DNA of 64,000 bases from Streptomyces sp. DH5 (GTDB taxonomy: Bacteria; Actinomycetota; Actinomycetes; Streptomycetales; Streptomycetaceae), in contig NZ_JAHWGP010000004.1 of the NCBI RefSeq assembly GCF_020873915.1, positions 270,474 through 334,473 on the forward strand, in the 5' to 3' direction. A program made the position numbers and the translations under genes. The notes beneath the pieces are model-generated. The model was given only the letters and a program-made list of their open reading frames with translations. It was not told the DNA's origin and did no database searches. Numbering within the stretch: the stretch's first letter is position 1; the number at the start of each line of letters is the position of its first letter. Shown piece after piece: positions 43,133 to 52,065 of the stretch.

Positions 43133-45451
43133 GTGACCAACATCCCCGAGACCGGCCGCAACCCGCGGGTCCAGATCCGGCTCGTCGTCATCCAGGTCCT
43201 CGTCATCTCCCTCCTCGGCACCCTCGGCGGGCGCCTGTGGTACCTCCAGATCCGCGAGGGCGACCAGTACGCCAAGCAAGCCTCCGGCAACCACGTCCAG
43301 CAGGTCGTCCAACCGGCCGTCCGCGGCTCCATCCTGGACGCGCGCGGAGTGGCCCTCGCGGACAACGAGACCCGGCTCGTCGTCTCCGCCTCCCGCACCG
43401 ACCTCCTGAAGATGAAGGACGACGGCAAGGCGGTCCTCACCAAACTCGCCGGCGTCCTCGGCATGAAGCCCGAAGAGGTCGAACAGAAGGTCCGGCTGTG
43501 CAACGCCGAGACCCCCCAGCCCTGCTGGAACGGCTCGCCCTACCAGCCCATCCCCATCACCGACGAGGCCACCCCCAAGCAAGCCCTGCAGATCCGCGAA
43601 CGCGCCGAGGACTTCCCCGGCATCACCGCCGAACCGCAGGCCCTGCGCCGCTACACCAGCCCCGGCAAGGCCAACACCGCCCAGGTCCTCGGCTACCTCT
43701 CGCCCGTCACCGACGAGGAGATCCAGAAGGCGCAGGACACCAGCTCGCCCTACCTGCGCTCCGACATGGTCGGCCGCTCCGGCCTCGAGCGCCAGTACGA
43801 CAAGCAACTGCGCGGCAAGGCCGGCGTCACCCGCTACGAGGTCGACAAACTCGGCCGCGTCCTCGGCCAGGCCGAGGCCGACCCCGCCCAGCCCGGCGCC
43901 AACCTCGTCACCAGCATCGACTCCCGCGTCCAGCGCATCGCCGAGTACGAACTGAACGAGGCGATGAAGGAAGCCCGCAAGCAGCACGACCGCAACACCA
44001 ACCGCAACTACGAGGCCGACTCCGGCGCCGTCGTCGTCATGGAGGCCAAGACCGGCCGCGTCGTCGCCATGGCCTCCAACCCCACCTACGACCCCAACGC
44101 CTGGGTCGGCGGCATCTCCGCCAAGGACTACGCCGCCCTCACCGGCAAGGACTCCAACTACCCGCTGCTCAACCGCGCCATCCAGGGCCAGTCGGCACCC
44201 GGCTCCATCTTCAAGGTCATCCCGACGGCCGCCGCCATCAACGCCGGGTACTCCTTCGAAGGCCCCTACGAGTGCTCCAGCTCGTACTCCATCGGCGGCC
44301 AGGTCTTCAAGAACTTCGAGTCCCAGAGCTTCGGCGGCATCAGCCTCGGCCGCGCCCTGGAGGTCTCCTGCGACACCGTCTTCTACCGCCTCTCCCACGA
44401 GGAGTGGAAGCGCGACGGCGGCAACAAGCCGAAGAAGAAGACCAACGACTGGTTCTACAAGACCTCCCACCAGTTCGGCCTCGGCAAGGAAACCGGCATC
44501 GACCTGCCCAACGAGGTGACCGGCCGCGTCCCCGACCGCCAGTGGAAGAAGGACTACTGGACGGCCAACAAGGACTCCTGGTGCAAGTACGGCAAGAAGG
44601 ACGGCAGCTACGCCGAGAAGATCGCCTACGAGAACTGCCTCGAAGGCAACCGGCTCCGCGCGGGTGACTCCGTCAACTACTCCATCGGCCAGGGCGACAC
44701 CCTCGTCACCCCCATCCAGATGGCCACCATCTACGCGGCCCTCGCCAACGGCGGCAGCCTCTACCACCCCACCGTAGGCAAGGCCGTCATCAGCCCCGAC
44801 GGCAAGACGGTCGAGGAGATCGAACCGAAGACGTACGGCAAGCTGCCGATGACGAAGAAGACCCTCGCCCAGATAGACGAAGCCCTCGAGGGAGTCGCCA
44901 CCCGGGGTACGGCCGCGTGGCGGTTCGGGGGCTGGCCGCAGGACGAGATCCCGATGCACGCCAAGACCGGCACCGCGGAGGTGCACGGCAAGCAGACCAC
45001 CTCCTGGTTCGCCACGTACACCAAGGACTACTCGATCGTCATGACGATCTCCCAGGGTGGTACCGGCTCCGGCGCCTCGGGCCCCGCCGTGCGCAACATC
45101 TACAACGCCCTCTACGGCGTCTCCCCGGAGGGCGAGATCGACAAGAAGAAGGCGCTGCTGCCCACACCGCAGAAGGCCCTCCCCACGGTCCGCACCGACG
45201 GCACCATCCAGTCCCCGAAGATCTCCAAGGACCCCGCCAAGGACCGGGCCACCCCCTCACCCGGCGCCACCACTCCGCAGGACGCTCCCGCCGACCCCCA
45301 GCAGACCGGCACGACACCCTCACCGGAGAACACCAACCGCGAAACCCGCCGCCGTGAACGCCGCCGGGGCGGCGGACCACGCCCCGGCGGCGCCCGCACC
45401 CGCTGCGCCCACCACCGCGGCCGGACCGGAACACGGAGGACGACGTCATGA
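43133..45451 (+). CDS. Penicillin-binding protein 2 (class B transpeptidase)
   Basis: Cross-links peptidoglycan with the SEDS glycosyltransferase RodA/Sfr encoded next. 772 residues: one N-terminal transmembrane helix (about 18-37), the PBP dimerisation domain, then the transpeptidase domain with the SxxK nucleophile in APGSIFKV, the SxN motif in SVNYSIGQG, and KTG in HAKTGTAE. The GTG at 43133 has a strong GAGGAGGAAA site. The C-terminal 130 residues are Pro/Thr-rich and end in a very basic Arg/Gly stretch; the stop overlaps the rodA ATG (ATGA). The basic tail may be a lineage-specific extension. Confidence 0.96.
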   Translation: MTNIPETGRNPRVQIRLVVIQVLVISLLGTLGGRLWYLQIREGDQYAKQASGNHVQQVVQPAVRGSILDARGVALADNETRLVVSASRTDLLKMKDDGKAVLTKLAGVLGMKPEEVEQKVRLCNAETPQPCWNGSPYQPIPITDEATPKQALQIRERAEDFPGITAEPQALRRYTSPGKANTAQVLGYLSPVTDEEIQKAQDTSSPYLRSDMVGRSGLERQYDKQLRGKAGVTRYEVDKLGRVLGQAEADPAQPGANLVTSIDSRVQRIAEYELNEAMKEARKQHDRNTNRNYEADSGAVVVMEAKTGRVVAMASNPTYDPNAWVGGISAKDYAALTGKDSNYPLLNRAIQGQSAPGSIFKVIPTAAAINAGYSFEGPYECSSSYSIGGQVFKNFESQSFGGISLGRALEVSCDTVFYRLSHEEWKRDGGNKPKKKTNDWFYKTSHQFGLGKETGIDLPNEVTGRVPDRQWKKDYWTANKDSWCKYGKKDGSYAEKIAYENCLEGNRLRAGDSVNYSIGQGDTLVTPIQMATIYAALANGGSLYHPTVGKAVISPDGKTVEEIEPKTYGKLPMTKKTLAQIDEALEGVATRGTAAWRFGGWPQDEIPMHAKTGTAEVHGKQTTSWFATYTKDYSIVMTISQGGTGSGASGPAVRNIYNALYGVSPEGEIDKKKALLPTPQKALPTVRTDGTIQSPKISKDPAKDRATPSPGATTPQDAPADPQQTGTTPSPENTNRETRRRERRRGGGPRPGGARTRCAHHRGRTGTRRTTS

Positions 45452-46650
45452 CCGGCGGCGTCAACAGTTTCCAGGTCTCCGGATACGGACCCGAGCGGGC
45501 CGGCTGGACCAGGCTCTTCGCCCGCGACTCCCTCGCCCGCCGCATGGACTGGCCGATACTGCTCTCAGCACTCGTCCTGTCCCTGCTCGGCTCCCTCCTG
45601 GTCTACTCGGCCACCCGCAACCGCACGGAACTCAACCAGGGCGACCCCTACTACTTCCTCGTCCGGCACTGGCTCAACACCGGCATCGGACTCGCCCTGA
45701 TGATCGGCGCCCTCTGGCTCGGCCACCGCGCCCTGCGCACCGCCGTCCCCCTGCTGTACGGAGCCTCGGTCTTCCTGATCCTCCTGGTGCTCACCCCCCT
45801 GGGCTCCACGATCAACGGCGCCCACTCCTGGATCAAGCTCCCCGGCGGCTTCTCCCTCCAGCCCTCCGAGTTCGTCAAGATCACGATCATCCTGGGCATG
45901 GCGATGCTGCTGGCCGCCAGGGTCGACGCCGGCGACAAGCCCTACCCCGACCACCGCACCGTCCTCCAGGCCCTCGGCCTGGCCGTCGTCCCCATGCTGA
46001 TCGTGATGCTCATGCCCGACCTCGGGTCGGTCATGGTCATGGTCGTCATCGTCCTCGGCGTCCTGCTCGCCTCCGGCGCCTCCAACCGCTGGATCTTCGG
46101 CCTGATGGGCGCCGGGGCGATCGGCGCCGTCACCGTCTGGCAGATCGGCGTCCTCGACGAGTACCAGATCAACCGCTTCGCCGCCTTCGCCAACCCCGAA
46201 CTCGACCCCGCCGGCGTCGGTTACAACACCAACCAGGCCCGCATCGCCATCGGCTCCGGCGGACTGACCGGCTCCGGCCTCACCAACGGCTCCCAGACCA
46301 CCGGCCAGTTCGTCCCCGAGCAGCAGACCGACTTCATCTTCACCGTCGCCGGCGAGGAACTCGGCTTCGTCGGCGGCGCCCTCATCATCGCCCTGCTCGG
46401 CGTCATCCTCTGGCGCGCCTGCCGCATCGCCCGCGACACCACCGACCTCTACGGCACCGTCGTCGCCGCCGGCATCGTCGCCTGGTTCGGCTTCCAGTCG
46501 TTCGAGAACATCGGCATGACTCTCGGCATCATGCCGGTCACCGGCCTGCCCCTGCCGTTCGTCTCCTACGGCGGCTCCTCCATGTTCGCCACCTGGCTGG
46601 CGGTCGGCCTGCTCCAGTCGATCAAACTGCAACGGCCGATGTCCGCCTGA
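45448..46650 (+). CDS. rodA: SEDS peptidoglycan glycosyltransferase RodA (Sfr)
   Basis: Polymerises lipid II into glycan strands with its partner PBP2. 400 residues, about ten helices. SEDS marks: the QPSEFVK loop, the catalytic-type Asp295 in EQQTDFIFTVAGEELG, and the C-terminal signature LPLPFVSYGGSS. The start ATG overlaps the PBP2 stop by 4 nt, typical of coupled pairs. This gene is called sfr in S. coelicolor and belongs to the sporulation mre cluster. Confidence 0.95.
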   Translation: MTGGVNSFQVSGYGPERAGWTRLFARDSLARRMDWPILLSALVLSLLGSLLVYSATRNRTELNQGDPYYFLVRHWLNTGIGLALMIGALWLGHRALRTAVPLLYGASVFLILLVLTPLGSTINGAHSWIKLPGGFSLQPSEFVKITIILGMAMLLAARVDAGDKPYPDHRTVLQALGLAVVPMLIVMLMPDLGSVMVMVVIVLGVLLASGASNRWIFGLMGAGAIGAVTVWQIGVLDEYQINRFAAFANPELDPAGVGYNTNQARIAIGSGGLTGSGLTNGSQTTGQFVPEQQTDFIFTVAGEELGFVGGALIIALLGVILWRACRIARDTTDLYGTVVAAGIVAWFGFQSFENIGMTLGIMPVTGLPLPFVSYGGSSMFATWLAVGLLQSIKLQRPMSA

Positions 46651-46750
46651 CCCCCGACACCCCCGGGGCCGCGCGACCGCCGCCCCACCCTGGCAGGCCC
46701 GCACGTCACCGGTGCGGAACGGCCCACTGCCGCTCCGCACCCACGGCGAC

Positions 46751-46756
46751 TAGATT
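46751..46756 (+). promoter_or_regulatory. -10 box of a probably leaderless transcript (CYTH-CHAD gene)
   Basis: TAGATT ends 6 nt before the ATG at 46763; no ribosome binding site. Confidence 0.5.
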
Positions 46757-46762
46757 CGACCC

Positions 46763-48334
46763 ATGGCGGACACCAAGCGAGAGATCGAGCGCAAGTACGA
46801 GTCCGACACCGACGGGGTGCCCGACCTGACCTACGTCCCCGGCGTCGCCTCCGTCCACGACCAGGGAGTCACCCAACTCGACGCGATCTACCACGACACC
46901 GCCGACGAACGCCTCGCCGCGTCCGCCGTCACCCTGCGCCGCCGCACCGGCGGCGCCGACGCCGGCTGGCACCTCAAGTTCCCCGTCGCCCCCGGCGTGC
47001 GCGACGAGATCCGCGCCCCACTCTCCGACACCCTCCCCGGCGAACTCGCCGCCCTCGTCCGCTCCCGCGTCCGCGACCATCCCCTGCGGCCCGTCGTCCG
47101 CCTGCGCTCCGACCGCGACGTACGCCACCTCCTCGACGCCGACGGCCGGCTCCTCGCCGAGGTCAGCTTCGACACCGTCCACGCCGAACGCCTCACCGGC
47201 GACGGCGGCACCGCCCAGTGGACCGAGATCGAGGTCGAACTCGCCGACGACGGCGACCCCGCCTTCCTCGACAAGGTCGAAAAACGCCTCCGCAAGGCCG
47301 GCGCCCGCCCCGCGCGGTCGGCCTCCAAACTGGCCAGGGCCCTGGCCGAGACGGCCCCGCACGGCACCACCACCCCGGCGACGTCACCCACCCCCGCCAC
47401 CGCACCCGAAGCGGCTCCGAAACAGAAACGGCGCTCCCGGACGGTCGGCGAACCCGTCACCGCCGGCGACCACGTCCTCGCCTACGTCCGCGCCCAGCGC
47501 GACGCCCTCGTCGAACTCGACCCCGCCGTACGCCAGGACCTCCCCGACGCCGTGCACAGCATGCGCGTCGCCACCCGCCGCCTGCGCAGCACCTTCCGCA
47601 CCTTCCGCACCGTCCTCGACCGGGAGACGACCGACCCCCTCGCCACCGACCTCAAGTGGCTGGCAGGCGAGCTCGGCCTCGACCGCGACCAGGAAGTCCT
47701 CGCCGAACGCCTCGAGACCGCCCTCGCCGACCTGCCCCCCGACCTCGTCCACGGCCCCGTCGGCGACCGCCTCACCCACTGGGCCGAGGCCCGCCACGCC
47801 GGAGCCCGCGGACGCCTCACCGGCATCCTCGACTCCCGCCGTTACCTCACCCTCCTCGACACCCTGGACGCCCTGATCGACCACCCGCCCCTGCGCAAGA
47901 AGGCCGGAGCCGAGCCGGACAAGGTCCTCACCAAGGCCGTACGCAAGGATCTCCGCAAACTCACCGGCCTCGTCACCCACGCCCTCGACCTCCCACCCGG
48001 CACCGACCGCGACATCGCCTTCCACGAGGCCCGCAAGAAGACCAAGCGCACCCGCTACGCCGCCGAGGCCGCCACCCCCGCGCTCGGTAAACCGGCCAAG
48101 CGGCTCGTCACGTCCATGAAGTCGCTCCAGGGCCTGCTCGGCGACCACCAGGACAGCGTCATGGCCCGCCAGACCCTGCGGGAACTCGCCGCCGTCGCCC
48201 ACGCGGCGGGGGAGAACGCCTTCACCTACGGCGTCCTCCACGCCCGCGAGGAACGCCGCGCGGAACTCGCCGAGCACGCCCTCCCCGACGCCTGGGCCTC
48301 GATCACCGGCGACCACCGGCGCTGGACGGCGTAG
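46763..48334 (+). CDS. CYTH-CHAD domain protein
   Basis: 523 residues. The N-terminal CYTH domain (1-205) has the ExExK motif at E7-I-E9-R-K11 and alternating Arg/Glu strands lining a triphosphate tunnel. The C-terminal CHAD domain (about 230-515) is helical with conserved histidines and basic residues (AVHSMRVATRRLRSTF; FHEARKKTKRTRYAAEA). CHAD domains bind polyphosphate, and CYTH enzymes act on triphosphates, so a role in polyphosphate or triphosphate metabolism is likely; the exact reaction is unknown. Its own -10 box separates it from rodA. Confidence 0.94.
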   Translation: MADTKREIERKYESDTDGVPDLTYVPGVASVHDQGVTQLDAIYHDTADERLAASAVTLRRRTGGADAGWHLKFPVAPGVRDEIRAPLSDTLPGELAALVRSRVRDHPLRPVVRLRSDRDVRHLLDADGRLLAEVSFDTVHAERLTGDGGTAQWTEIEVELADDGDPAFLDKVEKRLRKAGARPARSASKLARALAETAPHGTTTPATSPTPATAPEAAPKQKRRSRTVGEPVTAGDHVLAYVRAQRDALVELDPAVRQDLPDAVHSMRVATRRLRSTFRTFRTVLDRETTDPLATDLKWLAGELGLDRDQEVLAERLETALADLPPDLVHGPVGDRLTHWAEARHAGARGRLTGILDSRRYLTLLDTLDALIDHPPLRKKAGAEPDKVLTKAVRKDLRKLTGLVTHALDLPPGTDRDIAFHEARKKTKRTRYAAEAATPALGKPAKRLVTSMKSLQGLLGDHQDSVMARQTLRELAAVAHAAGENAFTYGVLHAREERRAELAEHALPDAWASITGDHRRWTA

Positions 48335-48355
48335 GGAGTACCACCCCGGCCGCGT

Positions 48356-48361
48356 TACGCT
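48356..48361 (+). promoter_or_regulatory. -10 box upstream of the radical SAM gene
   Basis: TACGCT about 38 nt before the ATG at 48399; gives a leader of roughly 30 nt that includes the AAAGG ribosome binding site. Confidence 0.4.
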
Positions 48362-48398
48362 GAATGGTCACCCCACTCAGCACACAAAGGTTCGCGAG

Positions 48399-50348
48399 AT
48401 GCCTGCCGAAGCCGCCGAGTCTGTGTTCCCGCAGCTCGAAGCACTGCTCCCGCATGTGCAGAAGCCGATCCAGTACGTCGGCGGAGAGCTCAACTCCACG
48501 GTCAAGCCGTGGGACAGCTGCGACGTCCGCTGGGCGCTCATGTACCCGGACGCCTACGAGGTCGGACTGCCCAACCAGGGCGTCATGATCCTCTACGAGG
48601 TCCTCAACGAACAGGACGGCGTCCTCGCCGAGCGCACCTACAGCGTCTGGCCGGACCTCGAGGCGCTGATGCGGGAGCACCACGTCCCGCAGTTCACCGT
48701 CGACGGCCACCGCCCGGTGAAGAACTTCGACGTGTTCGGCCTGAGCTTCTCCACCGAGCTCGGCTACACCAACATGCTCACCGCCCTGGACCTGGCCGGC
48801 ATCCCCCTGGAGGCCAGGGACCGGACGCTGGACGACCCGATCGTCATGGCCGGCGGCCACGCGGCCTTCAACCCCGAGCCGATCGCCGACTTCATCGACT
48901 GCGCGGTCATCGGCGACGGCGAGCAGGCGGTCCTGGAGGTCACCCGCATCATCCGCGCCTGGAAGGAGGAGGGCCGCCCCGGCGGCCGCGAGGAACTCCT
49001 CTTCCGCCTCGCCAGGACCGGCGGGGTGTACGTCCCCGGCTTCTACGACGTCGAGTACCTCCCCGACGGCCGGATCGCCCGCGTCGTACCGAACAGGTCG
49101 GGCGTCCCGTGGCGCGTCTCCAAGCACACCGTCATGGACCTCGACGAGTGGCCCTACCCCAAGCAGCCCCTCGTCCCGCTCGCCGAGACGGTCCACGAGC
49201 GCATGTCCGTGGAGATCTTCCGCGGCTGTACCCGAGGCTGCCGCTTCTGCCAGGCCGGCATGATCACCCGCCCGGTGCGCGAGCGCTCCATCACGGGCAT
49301 CGGCGAGATGGTCGAGAAGGGCCTGAAGGCGACCGGCTTCGAGGAGGTCGGCCTGCTCTCCCTCTCCTCCGCGGACCACTCCGAGATCGGCGACGTGGCC
49401 AAGGGCCTCGCCGACCGCTACGAGGAAGACAAGATCGGCCTCTCCCTCCCCTCGACCCGCGTCGACGCCTTCAACATCGACCTGGCCAACGAGCTGACCC
49501 GCAACGGCCGCCGCTCGGGCCTCACCTTCGCGCCGGAGGGCGGATCGGAGCGCATCCGCAAGGTCATCAACAAGATGGTCTCCGAGGACGACCTCATCCG
49601 GACCGTCGCCACGGCCTACGGCAACGGCTGGCGCCAGGTGAAGCTGTACTTCATGTGCGGTCTGCCCACCGAGACCGACGACGACGTCCTCCAGATCGCC
49701 GACATGGCCACCCGCGTGATCGCCAAGGGCCGCGAGGTCTCCGGCTCCAACGACATCCGCTGCACGGTCTCCATCGGCGGCTTCGTCCCCAAGCCGCACA
49801 CCCCGTTCCAGTGGGCGCCGCAGCTCTCCGCCGAGGAGACCGACGAGCGCCTCGGCAAGCTCCGCGACAAGATCCGCGGGGACAAGAAGTACGGCCGGTC
49901 CATCGGCTTCCGCTACCACGACGGCAAGCCCGGCATCGTCGAGGGCCTGCTCTCCCGCGGCGACCGCCGCATCGGCGCGGTCATCCGCGCGGTCTACGAG
50001 GACGGCGGCCGCTTCGACGGCTGGCGCGAGCACTTCTCCTACGACCGCTGGATGACCTGCGCCGACAAGACCCTGCCCTCCTTCGGCGTCGACGTCGACT
50101 GGTACACCACCCGCGAGCGCGGCTACGAGGAGGTCCTCCCCTGGGACCACCTCGACTCCGGTCTCGACAAGGACTGGCTGTGGGAGGACTGGCAGGACGC
50201 CCTCGACGAGACGGAGGTCGAGGACTGCCGCTGGACCCCGTGCTTCGACTGCGGCGTGTGTCCTCAGATGGACACCAGCATCCAGATCGGACCGACGGGG
50301 AAGAAGCTGCTGCCCCTCACGGTCAAGAAGTCGACCGCGGTCGGCTGA
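48399..50348 (+). CDS. B12-binding-type radical SAM protein (TIGR03960-like)
   Basis: 649-residue radical SAM protein. An N-terminal cobalamin-binding-like domain (about 40-200) is followed by the radical SAM core with the iron-sulphur motif C277-x3-C281-x2-C284 (RGCTRGCRFCQAG). A C-terminal cysteine motif (CFDCGVC) may hold a second cluster. The family is widespread and pairs with TIGR03936 proteins, as here: the partner lies downstream at 52066, with an unrelated minus-strand membrane gene between. Function unknown; in some bacteria the two are fused. The ATG at 48399 has AAAGG upstream. Confidence 0.93.
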   Translation: MPAEAAESVFPQLEALLPHVQKPIQYVGGELNSTVKPWDSCDVRWALMYPDAYEVGLPNQGVMILYEVLNEQDGVLAERTYSVWPDLEALMREHHVPQFTVDGHRPVKNFDVFGLSFSTELGYTNMLTALDLAGIPLEARDRTLDDPIVMAGGHAAFNPEPIADFIDCAVIGDGEQAVLEVTRIIRAWKEEGRPGGREELLFRLARTGGVYVPGFYDVEYLPDGRIARVVPNRSGVPWRVSKHTVMDLDEWPYPKQPLVPLAETVHERMSVEIFRGCTRGCRFCQAGMITRPVRERSITGIGEMVEKGLKATGFEEVGLLSLSSADHSEIGDVAKGLADRYEEDKIGLSLPSTRVDAFNIDLANELTRNGRRSGLTFAPEGGSERIRKVINKMVSEDDLIRTVATAYGNGWRQVKLYFMCGLPTETDDDVLQIADMATRVIAKGREVSGSNDIRCTVSIGGFVPKPHTPFQWAPQLSAEETDERLGKLRDKIRGDKKYGRSIGFRYHDGKPGIVEGLLSRGDRRIGAVIRAVYEDGGRFDGWREHFSYDRWMTCADKTLPSFGVDVDWYTTRERGYEEVLPWDHLDSGLDKDWLWEDWQDALDETEVEDCRWTPCFDCGVCPQMDTSIQIGPTGKKLLPLTVKKSTAVG

Positions 50349-50361
50349 GACCGCGTGCCGC

Positions 50362-50407
50362 ACGGCCCGGGGCCCGTTCGCTTGGGTGCGAACGGGCCCC
50401 GGGCCGT
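50362..50407. terminator. Bidirectional terminator
   Basis: Perfect 20-bp inverted repeat (50362-50381 and 50388-50407, core CCCGGGGCCCG) with a 6-nt loop between convergent genes. Confidence 0.93.
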
Positions 50408-50477
50408 TGTGGTGCGCCTGCAACGGGCGGGCGCTACGTGAGGTGGACAGTGCGGGAACACTGCTGTGGATGCCGGG

Positions 50478-51329
50478 CTACGGGACCTCGCGGCCGTACG
50501 GGCGGACGCGGTGGCGGGGGACGGCCGTGCGACGGGGCGGGCGGGTGAGGGTGATCTGGCGGACCAGCTGCTGGAAGCAGGCCAGGGCGGCTACGCCCGG
50601 GAGGGCCGCCGCGGCGGTGTCGGTGAGGGTGCGGGGGGCCTGGGCCACGCAGAGCAGGACCGCGACGGAGGAGAAGAACAGGACGACGAACCAGGAGTGC
50701 AGGGCGCGCCGCTGGTGGAGTGCTGCGCGGAGGACGGAGAGGGAGGCCGCCAGCCAGGGGCCGTAGACGAGGATGGGCCACCAGGCGGAGGAACTGCCGC
50801 TGCTGTGCGCGGTGGTGACCAGGAGCAGGGGTTCGTAGGTGACCACGCCGCTGAAGACGCTCACCATGGACACGGTGACCGCTGCCATGGCGGCGATGAC
50901 GTAACTGGCGGCGCGCAGCGCGTCGGGGCGTTTGCGCGGGGGCTTGCGGTGGCCGCGCGGGGCCGGTGCGCGCAGGGGCGGCAGTTCGGCCGTGATCTCC
51001 TGGAGGTTGCCCAGGGGGCTGCCCGCGGGGGGTGCGGTGGCGGAGGGCTCCTCGCGTGGAGGAGGGACGGTTCTGCCGTACTCCTCGCCGCGGGCCTCCT
51101 GGAGCAGATAGGCGAGTTCCTCGGCCGGGTCCCAGGGCGGGACGGAGGGGTCCATCGACGGGTCCCAGGGTGGGACGGCCGGGTCCGCCGCCGGATTCCA
51201 GGGCGGGACGGCCGGCTCCACGGGGTCCGCGTAGACGGCTCCGGCCCGGTGCCGTCCGGTGCCCGCCGCGGTGTACTGGTCCGGGATGTCGGCGCTGTAC
51301 CAGAGAGGGTCGTAGCGTTCATCATTCAT
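50478..51329 (-). CDS. Multi-pass membrane protein (DUF2637-like, tentative)
   Basis: 283 residues. The disordered N-terminus contains three near-identical PxVPPW(N/D)P motifs (PAVPPWNP, PAVPPWDP, PSVPPWDP, residues 39-68) and an acidic block. The C-terminal half has four transmembrane helices (about 142-162, 182-200, 212-232 and 240-258) in a pattern that I loosely associate with Streptomyces DUF2637-type proteins. The ATG at 51329 lacks a visible ribosome binding site. It splits the radical SAM pair but points the other way, so it is not part of that operon. Function unknown. Confidence 0.8.
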   Translation of the reverse strand: MNDERYDPLWYSADIPDQYTAAGTGRHRAGAVYADPVEPAVPPWNPAADPAVPPWDPSMDPSVPPWDPAEELAYLLQEARGEEYGRTVPPPREEPSATAPPAGSPLGNLQEITAELPPLRAPAPRGHRKPPRKRPDALRAASYVIAAMAAVTVSMVSVFSGVVTYEPLLLVTTAHSSGSSSAWWPILVYGPWLAASLSVLRAALHQRRALHSWFVVLFFSSVAVLLCVAQAPRTLTDTAAAALPGVAALACFQQLVRQITLTRPPRRTAVPRHRVRPYGREVP

Positions 51330-51911
51330 GTCAGAATTGATTCATCGGGCCGGCGGGAGCGATCAACATCGTTTCTGCAACGTGGAGTTGGGGTGGCTCT
51401 GACCTGCTTGCCTTCATACAGCGACTAACGGCCCCTGTTTCACTTGGATGCGCGGCGAATGAGTGAACGACCGTGCCGACCATCGCTTTGTATGACCTCG
51501 TCATAGCGTTTTTTCGACTGGCGTTCAGCTGACGAGCGGCGTCCGTGCCGCCGTGGGGCATCCGCGCGGGCCGGCTGGTCGTGGCGGTCCGCGTCGACGA
51601 TGTCGGTCGTCCTGCCGCTGCCGCTCCGGACCGCTCGTCTTCCCGCCGTTCGCCCCGGCCGTGGTCATGCTCGACCCGCTGCTCGTCTCGGGCGACGACT
51701 GGCCGGCGCGCACGCCCGGCGCCCGGACCGACACGCGACGGACCGACCCCGGAAGGACCGTCCCCGGACGGACGGAGACCGGGTGGACGGGCGCGACGGC
51801 CGCCGCGGGGGGCCACGGCGTCCCGGACGCCGCCGGGGGCGCCGGACGGAGGCGGGTACCGGCCCTCCGGCTGGTGAGGCACTCCTCGCCCGGCAGCGGG
51901 GCGAGAAACGG

Positions 51912-51946
51912 CGAGCCGGGCCGGCGGGAACCGCCGGCCCGGCTCG
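51912..51946. terminator. Orphan terminator-like hairpin
   Basis: Perfect 16-bp inverted repeat (51912-51927 and 51931-51946) with a GAA loop, 120 nt before the next gene and not at the end of any recognised one. Confidence 0.75.
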
Positions 51947-52001
51947 GACGTACCCTGAAAGGGACCACGGCCCCGGTCCCGGGCCGGGACACCAGGGTCG
52001 T

Positions 52002-52017
52002 CGTACGGCCGTACGCT
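52002..52017 (+). promoter_or_regulatory. Promoter -10 with overlapping palindrome
   Basis: TACGCT (52012-52017) about 49 nt before the start codon, overlapped by the 14-nt palindrome CGTACGGCCGTACG (52002-52015), which could be an operator but is also a frequent sequence in Streptomyces. Confidence 0.4.
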
Positions 52018-52065
52018 AGAAGGGAGGCGCGCCCCCGCGCCTCCTCACAACGAGGAGAAGATCCA

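Larger units (their letters stand above)
51330..52065. other. Divergent 736-nt spacer
   Basis: 51330-51520 is AT-rich for this genome and should hold the minus-strand gene's promoter. 51530-51900 is GC-rich with short GGACCG-type repetition and no supported gene. A strong hairpin (51912-51946) and a promoter (52012-52017) close it. Confidence 0.5.

Noticed and set aside
45340-45451. Frameshift near the end of the PBP2 gene (very basic tail)
   Set aside because: The frame ends exactly in an ATGA overlap with rodA, as expected for a coupled pair, so an extended tail is more likely than an error.
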